This document shows positions 37,503-48,729 of a stretch of 64,000 nt of DNA, piece by piece. Origin of the DNA: Motacilla alba alba. Its lineage: Eukaryota; Chordata; Aves; Passeriformes; Motacillidae. The notes beneath the pieces were generated by a model. The model saw nothing but the letters and a program-made list of their open reading frames with translations, had not been told where the DNA came from and made no database searches. How positions within the stretch are numbered: position 1 is the first letter of the stretch; every line of letters begins with the position of its first letter. The position numbers and the translations under genes were made by a program. The stretch spans positions 28,920,911 through 28,984,910 of the forward strand of contig NC_052046.1 in assembly GCF_015832195.1 (NCBI RefSeq). The letters are read 5' to 3'.

Positions 37503-38582
37503 CATTATATTTTTATAAGGCCTGCCAACTCCTTGTGCTGTGATGTTAATAATTTTCATAATTTCACAGAGAGTATGTCACCCGGATCATTTTAAGATCA
37601 CATCTACCCTTTTCACATCAACATACTGATGGTTCACACTAATTCTGCAATTGATTACAGGTTGCATTAAAATTTATTGCATAAATACTGGTAGCTATAA
37701 ACACTATTTTGCATACTCCTTTTAAAATTTTAATTCTGTTTATCCTTTTAATTCTGTTTATCGTCTTCGAGGTAATCCAAACTTTCTTTTATTTTAGTAA
37801 AAAGTGTAAAAAAAGTAGTGAAAAGTGTGTCTCTGGATTTAACCCTGAGAACCATCACTAAGAAACTTTGAGCAAATATCTGCTATTTTGGCATCATTGC
37901 TAAGGTAAGTTCTTTCCAGGTCATCTACTAAAGCCTATTTTTCAAATTTCATTGACAATTTTGCTTGTCCTGCTATTTTAAATGCTTAACCAAACCTAAG
38001 TAGCTTATATTAGGAGAAATCCTGTTGTCCACAAGACATCAAAGCCAAATATGAAGTTATTATAATACAATTCTGCTACAGAGTTCATGTAACAGGTTCC
38101 TTCCCTCTCTCAAGGTCTTTAATCAGGTTTCCTTCAAGATTTGCATAAAAATTCTGAATATTTTTGAGATCAGGTTAGTGGGCTTGTATCTTTCTGTGTC
38201 TTGTCTTTTTCTTGACTTAACTATGGGCATGACATGGCTTTTTCCATGTACATTATTCAGACTGCTTAACTTAGTCAAAAGAATTTGCTATTTTACAGTC
38301 ATATGTTACTTGTTTACGATCCAGGGTTGTAACTTTGAACTTGCTCACACCTGAATGCATTAAATCCATTGAGATTTCTAATTCACTCATAGAATCTGCC
38401 ATTTTTAGAACATCAGTTTCATTTGCTATGCTGTCATGCTTACTAAAAGCTAAGACAATTTTTATATATTTTATATAAAGATTTTAAATGAAAAATTTCA
38501 TTTTATATTTAACTGGGGAATTTTAAATAAATTTCCTAGATTGTTAAGAATAGATTTTTAAAATCCACCGCATCTGTCTCAT

Positions 38583-38611
38583 GTAACACATCCATTCAAA
38601 GGATGTGTTAC
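38583..38611. repeat. Perfect 11-bp inverted repeat
   Basis: GTAACACATCC (38583-38593) and its exact complement GGATGTGTTAC (38601-38611) are separated by 7 bp. No T run follows immediately that would make it a bacterial-type terminator, and the context is eukaryotic. Confidence 0.93.
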
Positions 38612-38704
38612 TTTTTCATGAATGTAATTTTCAAAACACTTATCAGTTCCATTTTTGCAATTCTTTCCCACAATTCTTCAATTTTGAGACATGACCTTCT
38701 CTTT

Positions 38705-39900
38705 TGCTCTGTAGGTATGAAGTGTGGTTGTATAGGGATGAGATGAGGAAGATCAAGGCAAAGCTGGACCTGAACTTAGAGAGGGATACAGGTATGTTTA
38801 CCTGGAAAGAAAGAAAAGGAAGGTCAAAGAAGGTGCACATCCCATCAAACAGTGCTGGAAAATCAGTAACAATGGACAAGGGGAAGGCTGAGGTATTCAG
38901 CACCTTTTGTTTTGTCTCCGTATTCAAGGGCACCCTTTCTTCTCACATCTCATGAGCAGATGGACAGCAGGATGGGAGCTGAGGGATCAAAGTGTTTTCC
39001 AGGGTAAGTGAAGATCAAGTCCAGGACCATCTGAAGAACCTGAATGTGCAGATGTCTATGGAACCCAATGAGATGCATCCCAAAGTCCTGAGGTAATTGG
39101 CTGATGTAGTTGTCAGACACCTTCTGCGATTGCTAAAAAGTCATGGGGCTAAAGTAAAATCCCAGGGGACTGGAAAAAGGGAAACATTGTACCCATCCTT
39201 AAAAAGGGTAGAAAGGAGGACCCTGGGTGCCACCAACCTGTTAGCCTCACCTCTCTGCCTAGCAAGATCATGAAACAAAAATCTCCTAGAAGCTATGCTA
39301 AGGCACATGGAGGATAGCGACTATGATTTGGGATAGCCTGCAGAACCTCACCAAGGACAAGTCCTGCCTGACCAACTTAGTGGGCTTCTATGATGGAGTG
39401 ACTGTGTCAGCGCACAAGGGAAGGGCTGCAAATGTCGTTTCTCTGGAATGATGAAGCCTTTGACAATCCCCCACAACATCCTTCTCTAAATTGTAGAGAG
39501 ATGGATTAGATGGTGGGCTGTTAGGTGGATAAGAAATTGGCTGGAGAGTTGCATCCAAACGGTCTATGGCTCTCTGTCCCAGAGACATCAGTGGTGCACC
39601 ACAGGGGTCCATATGGGAGCCAGCGCTAGTTAATGTCTGCGTTAACAGCATAGACAAAGGCATCGAGTGCACTCTCAGCAAGTTTGCTGATGATACCAAG
39701 CTGGGTGGTGCGGCTGACACTTTTGAAGAATGGGATGCCATCCAGAGGGACCTGGATAAGCTCAAGAAGAAGTTTAACAAGAACAGGTGCAAAGTGCTGA
39801 TAGGGGGTTGGGGCAATCCCCAGTTAAAAAACAGGATGGGGGATGAACATGAAGAGGAGAAATAGTTTCAAATTGAAAGACATTAGGTTCAAGTATTATT
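38705..39900 (+). mobile_element. CR1 LINE, ORF2 portion with internal deletion
   Basis: A second CR1 copy. It begins in the ORF2 linker between endonuclease and RT (the frame at 38704-38955 reads YRDEMRKIKAKLDLNLERD). It runs through the RT domain with several frame breaks and reaches an intact catalytic-type FADDTKL in the frame at 39566-39865. After about 39860 the sequence jumps to the 3' region ('agaaatagtttcaaattgaa'), so the segment between is deleted, and the 3' tail is also missing. The copy is inactive. It is older or more broken at the 5' end than at the RT core. Confidence 0.88.
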
Positions 39901-40370
39901 TTGGTTTTGCATGGCCACTGAGCACAGACCTGGTGTATTATTAACTGAATTCACATGATAAGCACCCAACAGAGAAAACTGGTGAATTTGGTAAGTAGTA
40001 TTTTACAATCTTGTTATTTACCATTGCCTATTATGACCTTCATAGGTTCTCAGAATTCCCACTCCTATTTTCCTGTTCAAAGGAAAGTAATCTGATAGGT
40101 ACACAGAAAACATGTGGATATTTCTCTTCATAGACACACAGGGGTTAAAACTGACAGATTTTTAAACCTTTTAGAGTAAGTTAAATTGCTCATACTTTTG
40201 CTAGTGCATGGCATTTGTAGCCTACAGTATCCTGGACAATATCAAATGTATAACAGATGGAAGTGACACTTTACAAACTGAAAGAAGCAGTAAATGTGCC
40301 ACTGAAAGGAATCAGCCAATCTGTAGGGGAAAGAACTGACCATGTTTTAAAGTTGAATGAAAATTCAACT

Positions 40371-40403
40371 CAAGTTCAAGTCTCAAGTTCAAGTCTCAAG
40401 TTC
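40371..40403. repeat. 13-bp tandem repeat, 2.5 copies
   Basis: CAAGTTCAAGTCT is repeated at 40371-40383 and 40384-40396, followed by a partial third unit. Confidence 0.9.
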
Positions 40404-41167
40404 GTTTGTTTTTGTGGATTTTTTTCCTGATTGGATTAAGAATTTAATTTTTCTGCTCTGTTTTTCTTAAACTGATTCTGGTTTGACTTGGAAAAAAATG
40501 GAAAAAAAGTTATGTAATATATATTAGAGCTACTGGCACCCAGGTACCAAAATATTTAGCAACCCCCCCTCCCCCAAAACCTCAAACCTCCTAGGAGAAG
40601 ATTCAATAAAAATTGAAAGGGAAACTATTTCCATTAAGCATTTGTATTAAGAAAGTAGTGTTTCTTTGCCATTTTTTTGCAACACATGTAAATGTATTTC
40701 ACTACATTTTTAATAATGAATCCAAGTGAAACTACTTTCCTGATCCCCATAACCATGCTCAGTGGCAATTCTTTATGTCCCACAGATTAAATCCTAAAAA
40801 TGCAGGAGAACATTAATTACCAGGAAAGGAGAGTTTTTCAAGCCCAAATCACCTCAATTAAAAAATTTTTCTCAGATATGATTAATGACATATTCATATT
40901 GTTGGAACATGGAGATAACCTGCACATCATAAAGTCTTGGGAAAATCAATATGTAAGCCACTGCAATTTTTATGAGGACAACCAGGACATATTCCTGCTA
41001 GCCCACATTCAGAAAAATTTAAACACTATCTATCTGTAGGGAAAAAAAGGAAGGATAAATGCATGGAATCTGTACATAAAATCTAAGTGAAAATGCCTAA
41101 TTTATTCAGCTTTATAAATATTGAAAAAAATTTCTTACAAAAGAAAAATATTGGGCACTTTGGTAAA

Positions 41168-41199
41168 CTAGTTAACATTTTACCTAGTTAACATTTTAG
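41168..41199. repeat. 16-bp tandem duplication
   Basis: CTAGTTAACATTTTAC at 41168-41183 is followed at once by a copy differing only in its last base (41184-41199). Confidence 0.9.
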
Positions 41200-41267
41200 C
41201 ACACACGTTTAACTAACAGAAAGACATTGGGACATCTTAGGTATCATCAACAGCCCCAAAGAAGAAG

Positions 41268-41435
41268 GTGGTTGGTAATGGCCATGACTCTTTTCCATAT
41301 TTTTTTATTTAATACTGGGAGATGTCTTAAGTACTTCTCTGTAGGAAATCAGTGGTTGGTAATGGCGATGACTCTTTTCCATATTTTTTTATTTAATACT
41401 GGGAGATGTCTTAAGTACTTCTCTGTAGGAAATCA
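41268..41435. repeat. 84-bp tandem duplication
   Basis: Copy 1 is 41268-41351 and copy 2 is 41352-41435. I see a single difference (C at 41283, G at 41367). The near identity implies a recent event. Because 84 is a multiple of three, the duplication is in frame inside a 73-codon open frame, but that frame has no other sign of being coding. Confidence 0.95.
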
Positions 41436-43250
41436 GCAAATGAATTGACTCAACTCATAGTCACCTATGTCAATACCCATAAGTATGAACTCCACAGAGT
41501 ACTAGCAGCATGTACATCCAAAATATACAGAACATTGAATGTTTCTTAACATGTTTTTAGCACTATGTATCTCCCCATCTTCACTATCCAAACTGTAGAA
41601 TGGTTCTGTAAAAATAAGTTTGTCTTCAGAGCTTGAGGTATTCCCATTAATTGACACATTAACATTTCAGACCTAAGGTTTAATATGTGACTCCCCAGAG
41701 AAGCTTCTCTCAGCATATTCCAGGTGAATACCCATTCACAGGAGGGGAATCAATGAAGGACAACAAAGAAGCAAATGAAAAGTCCACTCATTTATGTCAG
41801 CCTGTCTCTGCAGTCATTGACCTTAATGGACAATCATGCCTCTAATGATTTTGATAAATCTACTTTACCTTTACAGAATTATAATCATAGCTATGTTATC
41901 TCTCTTCGATAGCTAAAAATTTTCATTTCCATGCCTATAAAATAAGTGATGGTGACGGCACAGTGAAGGGCCGGTTTTGGCCAGCTTTGACATTGCCAGT
42001 CTAACAAACATATGGGAATGTAAATAGTGATGCATTATTATCAGAGCTATGTTCAGAATTAAAATCACTGATGATTTTAACTGTGGACGGACTATAATTA
42101 GGATAATTACAGTAACAATTGGACTGCACAATAAAGTAAGTGGGAATGGTAGGGTTTTTTTGCTGGCCCTTTATTATTGGGATGCTTGTTTGTTTTTTTC
42201 CTAGAGCAATATTACTAATGCCAGAACTTTTTGAAGAACTGGGTCTGTTCTCCTTTTCAAGCAGCACTCATTCAATGAAAACAACAAACTCCTATATCAC
42301 TGAAGCCAATTACATTGACTGCTAGCTTCAGTATAATTTAAATATCATCCAGTATCACTAATAAACTAACATAGATTTTTCTATTCTGAAAAGTGCTGCA
42401 TTGGTATGGATGGCATATATTTTTTGCTGTTACTAAGAGTGAATTTTCTTCTGCAAAGGAGCATTGGAGGTAACTTCCCAGGAACAACAAGGAAGGAAAG
42501 GAGAAAATTGCTTCAATATCATGGGGTTACTACTGGAAGTCCAAACACAGCTGAGTGACTGCCATGTGCAATTCTATTTCATAAGTGGGTTTAAAGTGAT
42601 CATATATTTCACATCTGGCAGACAGATCTACAAGGGACATCCTATGTATTTCACAAAAAATCTGCATGGATGGCATTATTTAGAAAGAAAGCTAACCTTA
42701 TCAAAGAAGATAAACTAATCTGTCACATCCTATTTCTGGAATACTTTGGTACATTTTATTACATTGTCCCTGTTGTGTATGCATGAAACCACAGATAGAA
42801 AAACATTTCAAAAAAATGCAAGCAAGACCCTATTCTACCCATTAGGTGGGCGGGATTTCTTGATGAGAAAAGAAATACTCATCAGGTCCAGGGATGTGAA
42901 TCATCCTGGAGGCCAGCCACAGCTGCATAGCAATGAAAACCAGGTAATCAATGCACATATCTAGATCTATATCTATCTATCCATCTATATATATGTATAT
43001 CTCTTTAAAAGAATTTCCATTATTCCATCATGCACTGAAAACAGTGATTGGCACATTGCTATTACAGGCCTTGTAAAAAACAAGTGTTAATTCCATAAAA
43101 TATTTCTGCTAAATTATTGTCTCTAATTCTAGGTCATATGTCTTCCTATTTATGTTTACCCAAGCCAGGAAATTTGTACCTTCTGGATAGACCAGAATCA
43201 ATTTTTAAATGAACATGCTGTGTTTTATTTCCCTTATATATGTTTAGCAC

Positions 43251-43267
43251 TTTTTTTTTTTTTTTTT
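43251..43267. repeat. T(17) homopolymer
   Basis: Uninterrupted T run with no associated element recognised. Confidence 0.85.
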
Positions 43268-45612
43268 AAATCTTGTTATGTTATGTTATTGCATTAAGGG
43301 TTTTTGGTGAAAGACAGTTGCGCAGGGTTTTGTCTAGTGATGACAAAGGACAGCATACAGCAATGAGAAAGAGTCAGGAAAAAAATGTAAATGAAAAATT
43401 AAGGAGTGATATGTAGGTTCAAAGAGTCCATATAGGCATGCCAACACAGTTCCTATGAAACCATTATCGGCTTAGAATCATAAGCACAGCTACACAGTGT
43501 GCTAAGACAAAATGCCTGTATACTTTTGATTTTTACAATCAAAACTGGGGAAACTCATCTTGCATTTAAGCACTATTTGATTATATAATTTCTAAGACTG
43601 TTTGGTAAATTACTATATATTTCTATAAAGGCAGACAAATTTTTGGTATAAAAGGATCTTTAAGGTTTGCAATGCAATGTTCTTCCAGGTGCTTATTTCT
43701 ACAGTACCCAACTTCAGAACTTTTAATCAGAGATTGCTTGGAGGTCTAAAAATCAGTTTATATTTTCTAATTTAATAAAAATAAGGCTCGGGTTGGGGGG
43801 ATGATTAAAATCAGTATCAAATAGAACAACACAGTGATTAAAATATCTTATTTGCAGGGTCTTATCTTTCCTTGTCTTTAGATAACTAGAATAGTACCTG
43901 CCTTTAGCAAAGTGGTAATAACCATTTCAGTCCTAGAATTCCCAGCAGACGGAGCTTTGCCTCAGCAAATGAATATGATCAGAGCACAGTTTTACTCAGA
44001 CCTTAAAAAAAACATTGTAAGATAATGAGAACATGGCTACCAGGCTTGTTGGAACTTTGGTCATTTTTGTTTCTTGGTTCTGTTTTTTGTTTGCTTGTTC
44101 ATTTGGGGACTTTCGGCATTTTTTGTTTTGGTTTTGGTTTTCAGGGCTTTTCCCTTATTTTTTCTATTTTTTTTCCTCTTGCTATTCTCCCCCTACCAGC
44201 TTCCCTTTTCCCCCCAAATTTAAAGGCGATTAGGATGTAGCCCCAGGGCCATTGAGCAGAGTGAGTCAGGACACCCCAAAAGTGGCATGTCAAATGTGTT
44301 GTTCTTGCATTTCATGTCTTTGACCTCCTTACTTCTTCCATCAGCGTCTTTCTCCCAGTACTTGCTGTTTCTTGCAGAACCAAGGCAGCAGCAGTAACAG
44401 CAGAGATAATCAGCCTGATCCTTTTAGAAAGATGGCCTTTACTCTAGTGGGATGAGGTTTAAAGTTTTACATCAACAGTAGAGCTGATTCACTGGTGGTT
44501 TGTACAACTGGTGGGTTGTACATTTGAGTGCTAATATGAGCAGTTTTAAGACATTATTAAGATAAACTTTGAACCTAATGCCGGTTTCTGCCAAAAAAAC
44601 AACTAGGCATGAGAAGCATGCTTGTATCCTGGAGTCAATCTGGAGTGGGCTGGTGTACTGTCCCCACTTAGACTGTTTGGGGTAACAACAACAAAGGTAT
44701 GGATGGGAACTGAGTATTACACATTACTGCAGTCCTTTTCAGTTCTTATAGCTCAAATGTACACACAGTTAGCATCTCCTGACCATTTCCCTCTCCTTTC
44801 TTTCTTTCATGTCCTTTCAGTCCCATCTTACGCATCCCTGTCATAGTCATGGTAAGATACTATCTTTTTGTACATATATGAACAAAATAAGTATATCACA
44901 TAAGACATCAAATAGCACAACATATCTAGTGAAATCATGGTAAAAATTACTTTTTTGGTCACTATTTTATTTCAGCTTATTTAGCCAGCTCTGGCAACAT
45001 GCTGATGCTTATAAAATGCTTTTTGTGAGATACCAAACAAGAATGCAAATACGCCCTTGATCTCCTGGCATTCAAGTAGCTGTTTGATGATGAAACTAGT
45101 CACTCTTCTTTTTCAATAACAGTTATTGCTGTTGGCTTTTGTTAATAAGTTTGATCTATATTCATTTTGGTGTTGAAATAGAGCCATATTTTATATTAGA
45201 AAAACAGAATATTACATTAGAAGAAACGTACGAGTCCTTGGGATAGAATTCTGTTCTGAATAAAAGAAAGCTTTGTCACGGTGAATGGATCAAAAACATG
45301 AGTCATATGAGGAGACAAAGATGTCTGAAATGCCACCTTCAGCATCAGCTCAACAAGCAACTTACTCCACAGGGCAAGGTATTAATCAATACTTGGTTAC
45401 CAAGTACTGATCTGTTAGTGCTTCAGCCCTCCATGGAAAGTAATCTCAGTCCTTAGTGTAATAAACAGGCTGCAAGATTAAGAAGATAAATGCTGAAGGC
45501 AGTTCATGAAAAATTAATTTCATTCATCTTTAATTTTCATGTTCTAGGAAATCCGCTGACATCTGTTTCTCCTTTTCCTCTCCCTTTTCTCCCTTTTCCT
45601 CCCCATCTCATC

Positions 45613-45767
45613 TTTTTTTTTTTTTTTTCAGTTTTTGGTGAGGGTACTTTTTTGTTGGTTTTTTGAGGGTACTTTTTTAATGTGTGTTTTTTGGGGGTTT
45701 TTTTGGGGTTTTTTTGGGGTTTTTTTTGGGGTTGTTTTTTTTTTGTTTTTGTTTTTGTTTTTTTGTT

Positions 45768-45809
<42 letters not shown>

Positions 45810-45825
45810 TGTTTTTTTTTTTTTT
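45613..45825. repeat. G/T-only low-complexity tract with T(39) and G4 motif
   Basis: A T(16) run at 45613-45628 is followed by a G/T-rich tract that includes a short duplication of 'gagggtactttttt'. Four G runs separated by T loops follow (45693-45731), then TTTTG units, an uninterrupted run of about 39 T at 45770-45808, and T(14) after a GTG. The phenylalanine-rich frame over it is an artefact. Such tracts often assemble badly, so the exact length is uncertain. Confidence 0.95.
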
Positions 45826-48648
45826 GGTGAGGAATTTAGTCAGAGATGCTAGGTCCCAGAGGAAAAAAAAAAACCAAAGAACTAACCTTTTCCTGTCTTA
45901 TCTCATACTTATAGTCACAATGTAAGAACTGACTGATAGGATAGCCACCACAATGACTTCAATTGTGAGAATGGATAAAATTGAGGAGGTCTTTGCCGCC
46001 AATTCTACTTCCAGACAGGGTCATTGCATCCTAAAAGAAATGCATAAAATACAATTAGATGCTCAGTCCATTTTAAGGCAGGGAAAGTTGGTTGCCTATT
46101 GGAATGCCATTCCTTTGAAAACTTCCCTCAAGCTCTCCAGGAAAAGGATATTGTCTTTGATTTGTGCTTGTAAAATGAGTCACAATACAGCAGAACAATA
46201 AGTGGCCAAGCCAATTGAGCAGATGTGGAAGCCAGAAATACCTGCTGTTTGCTAGACAAAAAAAGCTTAATGTTTCTGTCAAAATGACACAAGTTTTCAA
46301 AAAGAGTGATAAATGAGCTGTTTCAAAGGAATGCAAAAACCCGACCAAACAAAAAGTCAGATATAACATTTCTGTTGGAGCGTGTCAATTATGTTTAATC
46401 GATATTATTAATACTATGAATGAGTATGATAATAACCAAAACATAATTCTTTTTTGGTTATGATAATAACCAAAACATAATCCTTTTTCACATAATTCTG
46501 TGTGTTTCATACACAGCACACAGCTGCAACTGCACTCATAAAGGCTGACAGGATATAGACCAGATTCTGGCTGTGTTGCCGCTGTGTAAGGGTGAGAAAA
46601 TACTTCACCACCTGTTTTGCAAACATTTAAATATAACTAAAATTTTTAGCTGGGTCAGAAAGGGAAGAAAGGGAGAGCAGGGAAGGGGGAAAAAAGAAAC
46701 TAGCATGTAATTAAGGATTACAACATGCTGCTTACTTTTTTTACAGAAATTATTATCGTTTAGTACTCACAGGAAGAAATGTACACATGAAATAGAACCA
46801 GACAGATTAAAATACCACGTAAGTCCTTTATCGCAAAGTGGCCACTGAAATAATTTTCTGATTCCCGGGAAGATGATTGTGATGCAAATCAGCCAACCAA
46901 GGAAAGCCTGTTTGATGAGAAATTAGTCCAATTTTTGTTCCACAAAAAGGAGGGGATTTTTTAGTTGTTTTTCACACTTACAAAAAACTACTCTTATGGT
47001 GGTACAGCCTCAATAAATTGCATGTTCCCCAACAATTTTCCTTGGGTTTGTATTCTAGTATTCAAGTCTGAAATCTGTTCTAGAAAGTGCAGAAAACAAT
47101 TAAGAAATTTTCTTCATTCTTGTATAAGATTTGCAGGAATACATTTTCTAAGAATATGAGATGGAGCTTCCTATTACACTAAGGCCCAGATTTGCTAGGT
47201 CGCACACAAAAGTAGCAGTCAAATGCTTAAAATCTGATCACTACAGAAGGGAAATTTCTTCCTGAACGGAAAATTTTAACTGTTCTGTTTCAATTGAAAA
47301 TTTCAGCACTGTATGTTTCTTGCAGAGGAAACCGGGAAAAGAGATGAAGTCCAGAATTTTTAATGAAGCACTCTGTAGATTCATATAAACAGAAAATTGC
47401 TCAACTTTACCCTAAGACGGTTAATTACCTCAGTTCTAAGAAAATGTGTTTATTAATATTCTAGGAGAGATTCTCATCGCTCTTCCACGGAAATGTAGGA
47501 TTTTGTGCTATGATATACATGTTAAATATCAACCCCTTTATGAAAATAAAATTATTTTCTTTGGCCATATCTCCATTTTCCTGGAAAACAAACAAACAAG
47601 CAACAGCAAAAGCAACAATATAATTATGCTTAAAGCAATATAATGTCACTCTATTTGCCTTTATTTTATTGACTCTTCAATCATTTTTTGTCTTGCCTTC
47701 ATAATAGATCTGTTAATGTTTTGAATATAATGATTGAGACAGAGACTAAAACTATAAAGGAGTGTCATATATTACTGCTAAGAAGTAGTTAAAGAAAATA
47801 CAGTAGTAAGCATGATCAAAAGTAGGACCACAAGCCTCACAATGAAAAGCTAAAGGCATTTATGAAATAGCACCTATGAGTGGTACACTGCTTTTGTGTA
47901 AAAAGGCAGAGTTTCCTGGACAAAATTGAACACCTGTCTGTGTATGGTTTGCCATAACCAAACCATAATAGTATTCATTTCTGAAGAGTGTTTTATAATA
48001 TTTATTTTTATAATATTTACTTTTATATTTATTTTCTCAATATGTGACGCCTTCTCAGTGAAGAACATTGTGCACCTACATTTTCATGACTTTTTGAAAG
48101 TGGTCTGTAGTTAAATGCAAACTGAGGAAAAAAATAGCAAATGGAATATGCTTTGATAGGACTGCTGTCAAACACTCCAAAATGACTAAAAATTTTTCAG
48201 TTACTTACTGCATTTAAGAGATAAATGGGAATATGTTCCATTTAACAAGTTTCACCGTCAGTCAGTAGTGGAAAAACAGTCACAAAATCTGCTTCTGAAA
48301 AGCACTAGGTAGAAACAGGTGCAATCACAAATACAACGTAGCTAATATTCTCCTGGTCTAGGTCTTTATTGAAAATCCAGTGGATCTCAGGTCATTCATG
48401 GTGAACCATTCCCTGTTTTCCCCAAGCTTGCAATAAGGAATAGCTTGTTCATATGTCATACTAAAAAGGTTAAAAGTCGTTGCATTCTGACTCTCAAACT
48501 TTTAAAATATTTTCCTTTTCAGTTGATTTTCACATATTTGCAAATATCCATGTATTGTTTCCCTTGTATTTTTCTGCTGTTTTTTCCCTGGTAGGAACAA
48601 GTTACATTTGTTGGTTTTTGAGCTAAAAGAGAATAACAAGTATATATT
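45826..48648. other. Non-coding DNA, no gene seen
   Basis: No recognised transposon or exon. The segment 46820-46920 contains a perfect octamer ATGCAAAT (46882-46889) amid unusually complex sequence and could be a conserved regulatory element, but that needs alignment. A 34-bp tandem duplication is listed separately. Confidence 0.5.
46425..46492. repeat. 34-bp tandem duplication
   Basis: The unit beginning TATGATAATAACCAAAACAT occurs at 46425 and again at 46459, with few differences toward the end of each copy. Confidence 0.9.
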
Positions 48649-48729
48649 CTTGTGAAAGAAGTGGTTCACTTCTTTCACAAGTGTAAAAAGTGTATTTTTC
48701 ACACTTTTCACAAGTGTGAAAGTGTATTT
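48649..48729. repeat. Cluster of inverted repeats (cruciform-prone)
   Basis: A perfect 15-bp inverted repeat (48649-48663 with 48667-48681, 3-bp loop) is followed by a perfect 10-bp inverted repeat (TTTCACACTT at 48697-48706, AAGTGTGAAA at 48712-48721, 5-bp loop). The two share the TTTCACAAGTGT/GTGAAAGTG vocabulary, so the second looks derived from the first. No terminal features of a known transposon are visible. Confidence 0.9.

Larger units (their letters stand above)
36219..38704. other. Non-coding AT-rich DNA
   Basis: No gene is visible. An imperfect TTG/TTA-rich tract occupies 37432-37502, and a perfect hairpin lies at 38583-38611. A consensus-like donor (AAG then gtaagt) at 37903 has no credible open exon before it. 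Confidence 0.5.
39901..45592. other. Long non-coding stretch, no gene seen
   Basis: Almost 5.7 kb with no recognised exon or transposon. It includes tandem duplications at 40371-40396, 41168-41199 and 41268-41435, SSR-like CTAT/TA sequence at 42961-43010, and a T(17) run at 43251-43267. Open frames at 40800-41039, 42464-42718 and 42746-42964 look random. Confidence 0.5.

Noticed and set aside
37870..37903. Consensus-like splice donor AAG/GTAAGT
   Set aside because: All frames before it stop close by and no acceptor is clear; an untranslated exon cannot be excluded but is unsupported.
41227..41448. 73-codon frame with a duplicated peptide
   Set aside because: The duplication is a DNA-level event; there is no other evidence of coding.
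45635..45925. 96-codon phenylalanine-rich open frame
   Set aside because: It is translation of a G/T-only tract.
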